From Hippophae tibetana (taxonomy: Eukaryota; Streptophyta; Magnoliopsida; Rosales; Elaeagnaceae), in contig CM072810.1 in the NCBI GenBank assembly GCA_037013495.1, positions 49,214,843-49,278,842 on the forward strand: a stretch of DNA of 64,000 bases. Direction: 5' to 3'. The position numbers were made by a program, and so were the translations under genes. Of this stretch, positions 1-14,625 are shown piece by piece (within the stretch, counting starts at the first letter, position 1; each line of letters begins with the position of its first letter). The notes below the pieces were generated by a model that saw only the letters and a program-made list of their open reading frames with translations, ran no database searches and was not told the DNA's origin.

Positions 1-3000
1 TTATAATATATCAAATTGAAACTCGTACCGATTCAAAAAATTTGCTTTGGCCCCATAGAGGAACCACATTTTTGTACCCAAATTCCATCGTTTACATTAT
101 TTACCGAGGGTTTTAAGTGTTTGTCTCACCATTTTCGTTGTACTTACTCCCAATTTTATTCAAAAGAGGCGTAATGAAAATATTGGTGCAAACAAAGGGT
201 TCCATATTTATGCGTTCCATCAATATCAATGCTTCAAAACAAAAATAAGGGTAGAGAAAATGAAAGGAGCTACTATGCACATTTAAAAAAGGAATAAAAC
301 ATTTGAGAAATCGGAGTTCCAAATTTAAACGACGATAAATTTTACTTGCATATCGAGACAACTATTATAATATATCAAATTGAAGCTCGTACCGATTCAA
401 ACAATCTGATTTGGCCCCATAGAGGAACCACATTTTTGTACCCAAATTCCATCGTTTACATCAATTACCGAGGGTTTTAAGTGTTTGTCTCACCATTTCC
501 GTTGTACTTACTTTGTATTTGATTCAAAAGTGCCGTAAAGGAGATATTGGTGCAAACAAAGGGTTCTTTATTTATGCGTTCAATCAATATCTATTCTTCG
601 AAAAAAAAATAAGGGAAGAGAAAGAGAAAGGAGCTACTGTTCACATTTTAAAAAAAGAATAAAACATTTGATAAATTGCAATTTCAACTTTAAAAGATGA
701 TAACTTTTGACTCGGGTATTGCAACGACTATATTATTATATGAAACCGAAGCTCCAAGCGATTAACACAATATGAGATGGCCTCAAATTTGGAATATCAT
801 TTTTGTACCAAAATTTCAACATTTACATCATTTATTGAAGGCTTTTAGTTTTTTGTCAACCATTTCTGTTGTACTTACTTTCGATTTTATTCAAAAGAGC
901 CGTAAAGGAGATATTGGTGCTAACAAATGGTTCTTAATTTATATGTTCATTCCCTATATATTCTTCCAAAAAAAATGAGTAAAGAAAAAGGAAAAGGCTA
1001 TTGTTCCCATTTAAAAATGGAACAAAACATTTGATAAATCGGAGTTCCAACTTTAAACGACGATAAAAGTTTACTTGGATATCGAGACAAATATTATAAT
1101 ATATCAAATTGAAGACCGCACCTATTCAAAAAATCTGATTTGGCCCTATAGAGGAACCACATTTTTGTACCCAAATTCCATCATTTACATTATTTACCGA
1201 GGGTTTTAAGTGTTTGTCTCACCATTTCCGTTGTACTTACTTTGTATTTGATTCAAAAGTGCCGTAAAGGAGATATTGGTGCAAACAAAGGGTTCTTTAT
1301 TTATGCGTTCAATCACTATCAATGCTTCCAAAAAAAATAAGGAAAGAGAAAGAGAAAGGAGCTACCCTTCACATTTTACAAAAGAATAAAACATTTGATA
1401 AATCGCAATTTCAACTTTAAAAGATGATAACTTTTGACTCGGGTATTGCAACGACTATATTACTATATGAAACCGAAGCTCCAAGCGATTAACACAATAT
1501 GAGATGGCCTCAAATTTGGAATATCATTTTTGTACCAAAATTTCAACATTTACATCATTTATTGAGGGCTTTTAGTTTTTTGTCAACCATTTCTGTTGTA
1601 CTTACTTTCGATTTTATTCAAAAGAGCCGTAAAGGCGATATTGGTGCTAACAAATGGTTCTTTATTTATGTATTCAATTCCTATATATTCTTTAAAAACA
1701 AATGAGTATTGAAAAAGAAAAAGCCTATTGTTCCCATTTAAAAAAGAAAAAACATTTGATAAATGGGAGTTCCGACTGTAAACGACGATAAAATTTTACT
1801 TGCATATCGAGCAACTATTATAATATATCAAAATCAAGCCCGTACCGATTCAAAAAATCTGATTTGGCCCCACAAAGGAACCACATTTTTGTACCCATAT
1901 TCCATCGTTTACATCATTTACCGAGGGTTTTAAGTGTTTGTCTCACCATTTCTGTTGTACTTACTTTGTATTTAATTCAAAAGTGCCGTAAAGGAGATAT
2001 TGGTGCAAAAAAAGGGTTCTTTATTTATGCGTTCAATCAATATCTATTCTTCCAAAAAAAAATAAGGGAAGAGAAAGAGAAAGGAGCTACTGTTCACATT
2101 TTAAAAAAGAATAAAACATTTAATAAATCGCCATTTCAACTTTAAAAGATGATAACTTTTGACTCGGGTATTGCAACGACTATATTACTATATGAAACCG
2201 AAGCTCGAAGCGATTCACACAATATGAGATGGCCTCAAATTTCGAATATCATTTTTGTACCAAAATTTCAACATTTACATCATTTATTTAGGGTTTTTAG
2301 TTTTTTGGCCACCATTTCCGTTGTACTTACTTTCGATTTTTTTCAAAAGAGCCGTAAAGGAGATATTGGTGCTAACAAATGGTTCTTTATTTATATGTTC
2401 AATCCCTATATATTCTTCCAAAAAAATGAGTAAAGAAAAAGGAAAAGGCTACTTTTCCAATTTAAAAATGGAACAAAACATTTGATAAATCGGAGTTCCA
2501 ACTTTAAACGACGATAAAAGTTTACTTGCATATCGAGCAACTATTATATTATATCAAATTGAAGCCCGCACCAATTTAAAAAATCTGATTTGTCCCCACA
2601 AAGGAACCACATTATTGTACCCAAATTCCATCGTTTACATCATTTACCGAGGGTTTTAAGTGTTTGTCTCACCATTTTCGTTGTACTTACTCTGTTTTTT
2701 ATTCAAAAGAGCCGTAATGGAGATATTGGTGCAAACAAAGGGTTCTTTATTTATGCTTTCAATCAATATCAATGCTTCCCAAAAAAATAAGGGAAGAGAA
2801 AGAGAAAGGAGCTACCCTTCACATTTTAAAAAAGAATAAAACATTTGATAAATCACAATTTCAACTTTAAAAGAAGATAACTTTTGACTCGGGTATTGAA
2901 ATGACTATATTATTATACGAAACCGAAGCTCGTAGCGATTCACACAATATGAGATGGCCTCAAATTTGGAATATCATTTTTGTACCTAAATTTCATCATT

Positions 3001-6000
3001 TACACATTTATTGAGGATTTTTAGTTTTTTGGCCACCATTTCCATTGTACTTACTTTCGATTTTATTCAAAAGTGCCGTAAAAGAGATATTGTTGCAAAA
3101 AAATGGTCCTTTATTTATATGTTCAATCCCTATATATTCTTCCAAAAAAATGAGTAAAGAAAAAGGAAAAGGCTACTGTTCCCATTTCAAAATGGAACAA
3201 AACATTTGATAAATCGGAGTTCAAACTTTAAACGACGATAAAAGTTTACTTGCATATCGAGACAACTATTTTAATATATCAAAATGAAGCCCGTACCGAT
3301 TCAAAAAATCTGATGTGGCCCCACAAACGAACCACATTATTGTACCCAAATTCCATCGTTTACATCATTTACCGAGGGTTTTAAGTGTTTGCCTCACCAT
3401 TTCCGTTGTACTTACTCCCAATTTTATTCAAAAGAGGCGTAATGGAGATATTGGTGCAAACAAAGGGTTCTTTATTTATGTGTTCCATAAATATCAATGC
3501 TTCCAAACAAAAATAAGGGTAGAGAAAAGGAAAGGAGCTACTGTTCAAATTTAAAAAAAGAATAAAACATTTGATAAATCGGAGTTCCAAATTTAAACGA
3601 CGATAAAATTTTACTTGCATATCGAGACAACTATTATAATATATCAAATTGAAGCTCGTACCGATTTAAACAATCTGATTTGGCCCCATAGAGGAACCAC
3701 ATTTTTGTACCCAAATTTCATCATTTACATCATTTACCGAGGGTTTTAAGTGTTTGTCTCACCATTTCCGTTGCACTTACTTTGTATTTGATTCAAAAGT
3801 GTCGTAAAGGAGATATTGGTGCAAACAAAGGGTTTTTTATTTATGCATTCAATCAATATCTATTCTTCCAAAAAAAATAAGGGAAGAGAAAAAGAAAGGA
3901 GCTATTGTTCACATTTTAAAAAATAATAAAACATTTGATATATCGCAATTTCAACTTTAAACGATGATAAATTTTGACTCGGGTATTGAAATGACTATAT
4001 TATTATACGAAGCCGAAGCTCGAAGCGATTCACACAATATGAGATGGCCTCAAATTTGGAATATCATTTTTGTACCAAAATTTCAACATTTACATCATTT
4101 ATTGAGGTTTTTTATTTTTTTGCCAACCATTTCCGTTGTACTTACTTTTGATTTTATTCAAAAGAGCCGGAAAGGAGATATTGGTGCTAACAAATGGTTC
4201 TTTATTTATGTGTTCAATTCCTATATATTCTAACAAAACAAATGAGTAAAGAAAAAGGAAAAGGCTATTGTTCCCATTTAAAAAAGGAACAAAACATTTG
4301 ATAAATGGGAGTTCCAACTTTTAACGACAATAAAATTTTACTTGCATATCGTGCTACTATTATAATATATCAAAATAAAGCCCGTACCGATTCAAAAAAT
4401 CTGATTTCGCCCCACAAAGGAACCACATTTTTGTACCCAAATTCCATCATTTACATCATTTACCGAGGGTTTTAAGTGTCTGTCTCACCATTTCCGTTGT
4501 ACTTACTTTATATTTTATTCAAAAGTGCCGTAAAGGAGATATTGGTGCAAACAAAGGGTTCTTTATTTATGCGTTCAATCAATATCTATTCTTCGAAAAA
4601 AAATAAGGGAAGAGAAAGAGAAAGGAGCTACTGTTCACATTTTAAAAAAGAATAAAACATTTGATAAATCGCAATTTCAACTTTAAAACATGATAACTTT
4701 TGACTCGGGTATTGAAACGACTATATTATTATATGAAACCGAAGCTCCAAGCGATTCACACAATATGAGATGGCCTCAAATTTGGAATATCATTTTTGTA
4801 CCAAAATTTCAACATTTACATTATTTATTGAGGGATTTTAGTTTTTTGCCAACCATTTCCGTTGTACTTACTCCCAATTTTATTCAAAAGAGGCTTAATG
4901 AAGATATTGGTGCAAACAAAGGGTTCTTTATTTATGCGTTCCATCAATATCAATGCTTCAAAACAAAAATAAGGGTAGAGAAAAGGAAAGGAGCTAATGT
5001 TCACATTTAAAAACAGAATAAAACATTTGATAAATCGGAGTTCCAAATTTAAACGACGATAAAATATTACTTGCATATCAAGACAACTATTATAATATAT
5101 CAAATTGAAGCTCGTACCGATTCAAACAATCTGATTTGGCCCCATAGAGGAACCACATTTTTGTACCCAAATTCCATCATTTACATCATTTACCGAGGGT
5201 TTTAAGTGTTTGTCTCACCATTTCCGTTGTACTTACTTTGTATTTGATTCAAAAGTGTCGTAAAGGAGATATTGGTGCAAACAAAGGGTTCTTTATTTAT
5301 GCATTCAATCAATATCTATTCTTCCAAAACAAATAAGGGAAGAGAAAAAGAAAGGACGTATTGTTCACATTTTAAAAAAGAATAAAACATTTGATAAATC
5401 ACAATTTCAACTTTAAACGATGAGAAATTTTGACTCGGGTATTGAAATGACTATATTATTATATGAAACCGAAGCTCGAAGCGATTCACACAATATGAGA
5501 TGGCCTCAAATTTGGAATATCATTTTTGTACCAAAATTTCAACATTTACATCATTTATTGAGGGTTTTTATTTTTTTGCCAACCATTTCCGTTGTACTTA
5601 CTTTTGATTTTATTCAAAAGACCCGTAAAGGAGATATTGGTGCTAACAAATGGTTCTTTATTTATGTGTTCAATTCCCATATATTCCTCCAAAAGAAATG
5701 AGTAAAGAAAAAGGAAAAGGCTATTGTCTCATTTAAAAAAGGAACAAAAAATTTGATAAATGGGAGTTCCAACTTTAAACGACAATAAACTTTTACTTGC
5801 ATATCGAGCTACTATTATAATATATCCAAATGAAGCCCGTACCGATTCAAAAAATCTGATTTGGCCCTACAAAGGAACCAAATTTTTGTACCCAAATTCC
5901 ATCGTTTACATCATTTACCGAGGGTTTTAAGTGTTTGTCTCACCATTTCCGTTGTACTTACTTTCTATTTTATTCAAAAGTTCCGTAAAGGAGACATTGG

Positions 6001-6559
6001 TGCAAACAAAGGGTTCTTTATTTATGCGTTCAATCAATATCTATTCTTTCAAAAAAAATAAGGGAAGAGAAAGAGAGAGGAGCTACTGTTAACATTTTAA
6101 AAAAGAATAAAACATTTGATAAATCGCAATTTCAACTTTAAAAGATGATAACTTTTGACTCGGGTAATGAAACGACTATATTATTAAATGAAATGGAAGC
6201 TCGTAGCGATTCACACAATATGAGATGGCCTCAAATTTGGAATATCATTTTTGTACCTAAATTTCATCATTTACATCATTTATTGAGGGTTTTTAGTTTT
6301 TTGGCCACCATTTCTGTTGTACTTACTTTCGATTTTATTCAAAAGAGCCGTAATAGAGATATTGGTGCAAACAAATGGTCCTTTATTTATGTGTTCAATC
6401 CCTATATATTCTTCCAAAAAAATGAGTAAAGAAAGAGGAAAAGGCTACTGTTCCCATTTAAAAATGGAACAAAACATTTGATAAATCGGAGTTCCAACTT
6501 TAAACGACGATAAGATTTTACTTGCATATCGAGACAACTATTGTAATATATCAAATTGA

Positions 6560-6700
6560 AGCCCGTACCGATTCAAAAAATTTGATTTGGCCCCAAATTC
6601 CATCATTTACATTATTTACCGAGAGTTTTAAGTGTTTGTCTCACCATTTCCGTTGTACTTACTTTCTATTTTATTCAAAAGTTCCGTAAAGGAGATATTG
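6560..6700. repeat. Satellite monomer with 25-bp deletion
   Basis: The anchor interval 6319 to 6655 is 336 bp instead of ~361. At about 6593 the usual GGCCCCATAGAGGAACC...GTACCCAAATTCC reads GGCCCCAAATTCC. Twenty-five bases between two CCC triplets are missing, which fits slippage or microhomology-mediated loss. The rest of the monomer is a normal B type. Confidence 0.85.
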
Positions 6701-8959
6701 GTGCAAACAAAGGGTTCTTTATTTATGCGTTCAATCAATATCTATTCTTCCAAAAAAAATAAGGGAAGAGAAAAAGAAAGGAGCTATTGTTCACATTTTA
6801 CAAAAGAATAAAACATTTGATAAATCACAATTTCAACTTTAAACGATGATAAATTTTGACTCGGGTATTGAAATGACTATATTATTTAATGAAACCGAAG
6901 CTCGAAGCGATTCACACAATATGAGATGGCCTCAAATTTGGAATATCATTTTTGTACCAAAATTTCAACATTTACATCATTTATTGAGGGTTTTTATTTT
7001 TTTGCCAACCATTTCCGTTGTACTTACTTTTGATTTTATTCAAAAGAGTCATAAAGGAGTTATTGGTGCTAACAAATGGTTCTTTATTTATGTGTTCAAT
7101 TCCTATATATTCTTCCAGAAGAAATGAGTAAAGAAAAAGGAAAAGGCTAATGTTCCCATTTAAAAATGGAACAAAACATTTGATAAAAGGGAGTTCCAAC
7201 TTTAAACGACGATAAAATTTTACTTGCATATCGAGTTACTATTATAATATATCAAAATGAAGCCCGTACCGATTCAAAAAATCTGATTTGGCCCCACAAA
7301 GGAACCACATTTTTGTACCCAAAATCCATCGTTTACATCATTTACCGAGAGTTTTAAGTGTTTGTCTCACCATTTTTGTTGTACTTACTTTGTAGTTTAT
7401 TCAAAAGTGCCGTAAAGGAGATATTGGTGAAACAAAGGGTTCTTTATTTATGCGTTCAATCAATATCTATTCTTCCAAAAAAAATAAGGGAAGAGAAAGA
7501 GAAAGGAGATACTCTTCACATTTTAAAAAAGAATAAAACATTTGATAAATCGCAATTTTAACTTTAAAAGATGATAACTTTTGACTCGGGTATTGAAACG
7601 ACGATATTATTATATGAAACCGAAGCTCGTAGAGATTCACACAATATGAGATGGCCTCAAATTTGGAATATCATTTTTGTACCTAAATTTCATCATTTAC
7701 ATCATTTATTGAGGGTTTTTAGTTTTTTGGCCATCATTTCCATTGTACTTACTTTCGATTTTATTCAATAGAGCCGTAAAGGAGTATTGGTGCAAACAAA
7801 TGGTTCTTTATTTATGTGTTCAATCCCTATATATTTTTCCAAAATAATGAGTAAAGAAAAAGGAAAAGGCTACTGTTCCCATTTAAAAATGGAACAAAAC
7901 ATTTGATAAATCGGAGTTCCAACTTTAAACGACGATATAAGTTTACTTGCATATCGAGACAACTATTTTAATATATCAAAATGAAGCCCGTACCGATTCA
8001 AAAAATCTGATGTGGCCCCACAAACGAACCACATTATTGTACCCAAATTCCATCATTTACATCATTTACCTAGGGTTTTAAGTGTTTGCCTCACCATTTC
8101 CGTTGTACTTACTCCCAATTTTATTCAAAAGAGCCGTAATGGAGATATTGGTGCAAACAAAGGGTTCTTTATTTATGTGTTCCATAAATATCAATGCTTC
8201 CAAACAAAAATAAGGGTAGAGAAAAGGAAAGGAGCTACTATTCACATTTTAAAAAAGAATAAAACATTTGATAAATCGCAATTTCAACTTTAAAAGATGA
8301 TAACTTTTGCTCGGGTATTGAAACGACTATATTATTATATGAAACCGAAGCTCGTAGCGATTCACACAATATGAGATGGCCTCAAATTTGGAATATTATT
8401 TTTGTACATAAATTTCATCATTTACATCATTTATTGAGGGTTTTTAGTTTTTTGGCCACCATTTCCATTGTACTTACTTTCGATTTTATTCAAAAGAGCC
8501 GTAAAGGAGATATTGGTGCAAACAAATGGTCCTTTATTTATGTGTTCAATCCCTATATATTCTTCCAAAAAAATGAGTAAAGAAAAAGGAAAAGGCTACT
8601 GTTCCCATTTAAAAATGGAACAAAACATTTGATAAATCGGAGTTCCAACTTTAAACGACGATAAAGGTTTACTTGCATATCGAGACAACTATTGTAATAT
8701 AACAAATTGAAGCCCGTACCGATTCAAAAAATTTGATTTGGCCCCATAATGGAACCACATTTTTGTACCCAAAATCCATTGTTTACATCATTTACCGTGT
8801 GTTTTAAGTGTTTGTCTCACCATTTCCGTTGTACTTACTCCCAATTTTATTCAAAAGAGGCGTAATGGAGATATTGGTGCAAACAAAGGGTTCTTTATTT
8901 ATGCGTTCCATCAATATCAATGCTTCAAAACAAAAATAAGGGTAGAGAAAAGGAAAGGA

Positions 8960-9060
8960 GCTACTGTTCAAATTTAAAAAAAGAATAAAACATTTGATAA
9001 ATCGAGACAACTATTATAATATATCAAATTGAAGCTCGTACCGATTCAAACAATCTGATT
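8960..9060. repeat. Satellite monomer with 43-bp deletion at ATCG microhomology
   Basis: The anchor interval 8831 to 9153 is 322 bp instead of ~365. At 9000-9006 GATAAATCG is joined directly to AGACAACTATT. In intact neighbours the two ATCG copies (GATAAATCGGAG and CATATCGAGAC) are 43 bp apart, so one copy and the intervening bases were lost. The 4-bp direct repeat at the break points indicates microhomology-mediated deletion. Confidence 0.87.
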
Positions 9061-10434
9061 TGGCCCCATAGAGGAACCACATTTTTGTACCGAAATTCCT
9101 CCGTTTACATCATTTACCGAGGGTTTTAAGTGTTTGTCTCACCATTTCCGTTGTACTTACTTTGTATTTGATTCAAAAGTGTCGTAAAGGAGATATTGGT
9201 GCAAACAAAGGGTTCTTTATTTATGCATTCAATCAATATCTATTCTTCCAAAAAAAACAAGGGAAGAGAAATAGAAAGGACCTATTGTTCACATTTCAAA
9301 AAAGAATAAAACATTTGATAAATAGCATTTTCAACTTTAAACGATGATAAATTTTGACTCGGGTATTGAAAAGAATATATTATTATATGAAACCGAAGCT
9401 CGAAGCGATTCACACAATATGAGATGGCCTCAAATTTGGAATATCATTTTTGTACCAAAATTTCAACATTTACATCATTTATTGAGGGTTTTTATTTTTT
9501 TGCCCACCATTTCCGTTGTACTTACTTTGTATTTTATTCAAAAGTGCCGTAAAGAAGATATTGGTGCAAACAAAGGGTTCTTTATTTATGTGTTCAATCA
9601 ATATCTATTCTTCCAAAAAAAATAAGGGAAGAGAAAGAGAAAGGAGCTACTCTTCACATTTTAAAAAAGAATAAAACATTTGATAAATCGAAATTTCAAC
9701 TTTAAAAGATGATAACTTTTGACTCGGGTATTGAAACGACTAAATTTTTTATATGAAACCGAAGCTCGAAGGGATTCACACAATATGAGATGGCCTCAAA
9801 TTTGGAATAACATTTTTGTACCAAAATTTCAACATTTACATCATTTATTGTGGGTTTTTAGTTTTTTGCCAACCATTTCGGTTGTACTTACTTTCGATTT
9901 TATTCAAAAGAGCCGTAAAGGAGATATTGGTGCTAACAAATGGTTCTTTATTTATGCGTTCAATTCCTATATATTCTTCCAGAATAAATGAGTAAAGAAA
10001 AAGGAAAAGGCTATTGTTCCCATTTAAAAAAGGAACAAAACATTCGATAAATGGGGTTCAAACTTTAAACGACAATAAAATTTTACTTGCATATCGAGCT
10101 ACTATTATAATATATCAAAATGAAGCCCGTACCGATTCAAAAAATCTGATTTGGCCCAACAAAGGAACCACATTTTTGTACCCAAATTCCATCGTTTACA
10201 TCATTTACCGAGAGTTTTAAGTGTTTGTCTCACCATTTCCGTTGTACTTACTTTGTATTTTATTCAAAAGTGCCGTAAAGAAGATATTGGTGCAAACAAA
10301 GGGTTCTTTATTTATGCGTTCCATTAATATCTATTCTTCCAAAAAAAATAAGGGAAGAGAAAGAGAAAGGAGCTACTCTTCACATTTTAAAAAAGAATAA
10401 AACATTTGATAAATCGAAATTTCAACTTTAAAAG

Positions 10435-13400
10435 ATGATAACTTTTGACTCGGGTATTGAAATGACTATATTATTTAATGAAACCGAAGCTCGAAGCGAT
10501 TCACACAATATGAGATGGCCTCAAATTTGGAATATCATTTTTGTACCAAAAGTTCAACATTTACATCATTTATTGAGGGTTTTTATTTTTTTGCCAACCA
10601 TTTCCGTTGTACTTACTTTTGATTTTATTTAAAAGAGTCATAAAGGAGTTATTGGTGCTGACAAATGGTTCTTTATTTATGTGTTCAATTCCTATATATT
10701 CTTCCAGAAGAAATGAGTAAAGAAAAAGGAAAAGGCTATTGTTCCCATTTAAAAATGGAACAAAACATTTGATAAAAGGGAGTTCCAACTTTAAACGACG
10801 ATAAAATTTTACTTGCATATCGAGCTACTATTATAATATATCAAAATGAAGCCCGTACCGATTCAAAAAATCTGATTTGGCCCCTCAAAGGAACCACATT
10901 TTTGTACCCAAAATCCATCGTTTACATCATTTACCGAGAGTTTTAAGTGTTTGTCTCACCATTTTTGTTGTACTTACTTTGTAGTTTATTCAAAAGTGCC
11001 ATAAAGAAGATATTGGTGTAAACAAAGGGTTCTTTATTTATGCGTTCAATCAATATCTATTCTTCCAAAAAAAATAAGGGAAGAGAAAGAGAAAGGAGCT
11101 ACTGTTCACATTTTAAAAAAGAATAAAACATTTGATAAATCGCAATTTCAACTTTAAAAGATGATAACTTTTGACTCGGGTATTGAAACGACTATATTAT
11201 TATATGAAACCAAAGCTCGTAGCGATTCACACAATATGAGATGGCCTCAAATTTGGAATATCATTTTTGTACCTCAATTTCATCATTTACATCATTTATT
11301 GAGGGTTTTTAGTTTTTTGGCCACCATTTCCAATGTACTTACTTTCGATTTTATTCAAAAGAGCCGTAAAGGAGTTTTGGTGCAAACAAATGGTTCTTTA
11401 TTTATGTGTTCAATCCCTATATATTCTTCCAAAATTATGAGTAAAGAAAAAGGAAAAGGCTACTGTTCCCATTTAAAAATGGAACAAAACATTTGATAAA
11501 TCGGAGTTCCAACTTTAAACGACGATAAAAGTTTACATGCATATCGAGACAACTATTTTAATATATCAAATGAAGCCCGTACCGATTCAAAAAATATGAT
11601 GTGGCCCCACAAACAAACCACATTATTGTACCCAAATTCCATCGTTTACATCATTTACCGAGGGTTTTAAGTGTTTGCCTCACCATTTCCGTTGTACTTA
11701 CTCCCAATTTTATTCAAAAGAGCCGTAATGGAGATATTGGTGCAAACAAAGGGTTCTTTATTTATGTGTTCCATAAATATCAATGCTTCCAAACAAAAAT
11801 AAGGGTAGAGAAAAGGAAAGGAGCTACTATTCACATTTTAAAAAAGAATAAAACATTTGATAAATCGCAATTTAAACTTTAAAAGATGATAACTTTTGCT
11901 CGAGTATTGAAACGACTATATTATTATATGTAACCGAAGCTCGTAGCGATTCACACAATATGAGATGGCCTCAAATTTGGAATATCATTTTTGTACCTAA
12001 ATTTCATCATTTACATCATTTATTGAGGGTTTTTAGTTTTTTAGCCACCATTTCCATTGTACTTACTTTCGATTTTATTCAAAATAGCCGTAAAGGAGAT
12101 ATTGGTGCAAACAAATGGTCCTTTATTTATGTGTTCAATCAATATCAATGCTTCAAAACAAAAAGAAGGGTAGAGAAAAGGAAAGGAGCTACTGTTCACA
12201 TTTAAAAAAAGAATAAAACATTTGATAAATCGGAGTTCCAACTTTAAACGACAATAAAATTTTACTTGCATATCGAGCTACTATTACAATATATCAAAAT
12301 CAAGCCCGTACCGATTCAAAAAATCTGATTTGGCCCCACAAAGGAACCACATTATTGTACCCAAATTCCATCGTTTACATCATTTACCGAGGGTTTTAAG
12401 TGTTTGCCTCACCATTTCCGTTGTACTTACTCCCAATTTGTTTCAAAATAGGCGTAATGGAGATATTGGTGCAAACAAAGGGTTCTTTATTTATGTGTTC
12501 CATAAATATCAATGCTTCGAAATAAAAATATGATAACTTTTGACTCGGGTATTGAAATGACTATATTATTTAATGAAACCGAAGCTCGAAGCGATTCACA
12601 CAATATGAGATGGCCTCAAATTTGGAATATCATTTTTGTACCAAAAGTTCAACATTTACATCATTTATTGAGGGTTTTTATTTTTTTGCCAACTATTTCC
12701 GTTGTACTTACTTTTGATTTTATTTAAAAGAGTCATAAAGGAGTTATTGGTGCTAACAAATGGTTCTTTATTTATGTGTTCAATTCCTATATATTCTTCC
12801 AGAAGAAATGAGTAAAGAAAAAGGAAAAGGCTATTGTTCCCATTTAAAAATGGAACAAAACATTTGATAAAAGGGAGTTCCAACTTTAAACGACGATAAA
12901 AGTTTACTTGCATATCGAGCTACTATTATAATATATCAAAATGAAGCCCGTACCGATTCAAAAAATCTGATTTGGCCCCACAAAGGAACCACATTTTTGT
13001 ACCCAAAATCCATCGTTTACATCATTTACCGAGAGTTTTAAGTGTTTGTCTCACCATTTTTGTTGTACTTACTTTGTAGTTTATTCAAAAGTGCCGTAAA
13101 GAAGATATTGGTGTAAACAAAGGGTTCTTTATTTATGCGTTCAATCAATATCTATTCTTCCAAAAAAAATAAGGGAAGAGAAAGAGAAAGGAGCTACTGT
13201 TCACATTTTAAAAAAGAATAAAACATTTGATAAATCGCAATTTCAACTTTAAAAGATGATAACTTTTGACTCGGGTATTGAAACGACTATATTATTATAT
13301 GAAACTGAAGCTCGTAGCGATTCACACAATATGAGATGGCCTCAAATTTGGAATATCATTTTTGTACCTAAATTTCATCATTTACATCATTTATTGAGGG

Positions 13401-14625
13401 TTTTTAGTTTTTTGGCCACCATTTCCAATGTACTTACTTTCGATTTTATTCAAAATAGCCGTAAAGGAGTATTGGTGCAAACAAATGGTTCTTTATTTAT
13501 GTGTTCAATCCCTATATATTCTTCCAAAATAATGAGTAAAGAAAAAGGAAAAGGCTACTGTTCCCATTTCAAAATGGAACAAAACATTTGATAAATCGGA
13601 GTTCAAACTTTAAACGACGATAAAAGTTTACTTGCATATCGAGACAACTATTTTAATATATCAAAATGAAGCCCGTACCGATTCAAAAAATCTGTTGTGG
13701 CCCCACAAACGAACCACATTATTGTACCCAAATTCCATCGTTTACATCATTTACCGAGGGTTTTAAGTCTTTGCCTCACCATTTCCGTTGTACTTACTCC
13801 CAATTTTATTCAAAAGAGGCGTAATGGAGATATTGGTGCAAACAAAGGGTTCTTTATTTATGTGTTCCATAAATATCAATGCTTCCAAACAAAAATAAGG
13901 GTAGAGAAAAGGAAAGGAGCTACTATTCACATTTTAAAAAAGAATAAAACATTTGATAAATCGCAATTTCAACTTTAAAAGATGATAACTTTTGCTCGGG
14001 TATTGAAACGATTATATTATTATATGAAACCGAAGCTCGTAGCGATTCACACAATATGAGATGGCCTCAAATTTGGAATATCATTTTTGTACCTAAATTT
14101 CATCATTTACATCATTTATTGAGGGTTTTTAGTTTTTTGGCCACCATTTCAATTGTACTTACTTTCGATTTTATTCAAAATAGCCGTAAAGGAGATATTG
14201 GTGCAAACAAATGGTCCTTTATTTATGTGTTCAATCAATATCAATGCTTCAAAACAAAAAGAAGGGTAGAGAAAAGGAAAGGAGCTACTGTTCACATTTA
14301 AAAAAAGAATAAAACATTTGATAAATCGGAGTTCCAACTTTAAACGACAATAAAATTTTACTTGCATATCGAGCTACTATTACAATATATCAAAATCAAG
14401 CCCGTACCGATTCAAAAAATCTGATTTGGCCCCACAAAGGAACCACATTATTGTACCCAAATTCCATCGTTTACATCATTTACCGAGGGTTTTAAGTGTT
14501 TGCCTCACCATTTCCGTTGTACTTACTCCCAATTTGTTTCAAAATAGGCGTAATGGAGATATTGGTGCAAACAAAGGGTTCTTTATTTATGTGTTCCATA
14601 AATATCAATGCTTCCAAACAAAAAT
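10435..14625. repeat. 2095-bp tandem duplication, out of monomer register
   Basis: Positions 10435-12529 and 12530-14625 are near-identical copies. Anchors 10609/12704, 10970/13065, 11335/13430, 11694/13790 and 12059/14155 are each 2095-2096 bp apart, and rare variants are shared, such as ACCAAAAGTTCAACA (10548 and 12643) and TTTTATTTAAAAGAGTCA. The period is not a whole number of monomers: the joint at about 12530 (CGAAATAAAAATATGATAAC) fuses an A-class tail to a C-class start and drops 84 bp. The breakpoints were therefore not at equivalent monomer positions. Confidence 0.88.
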
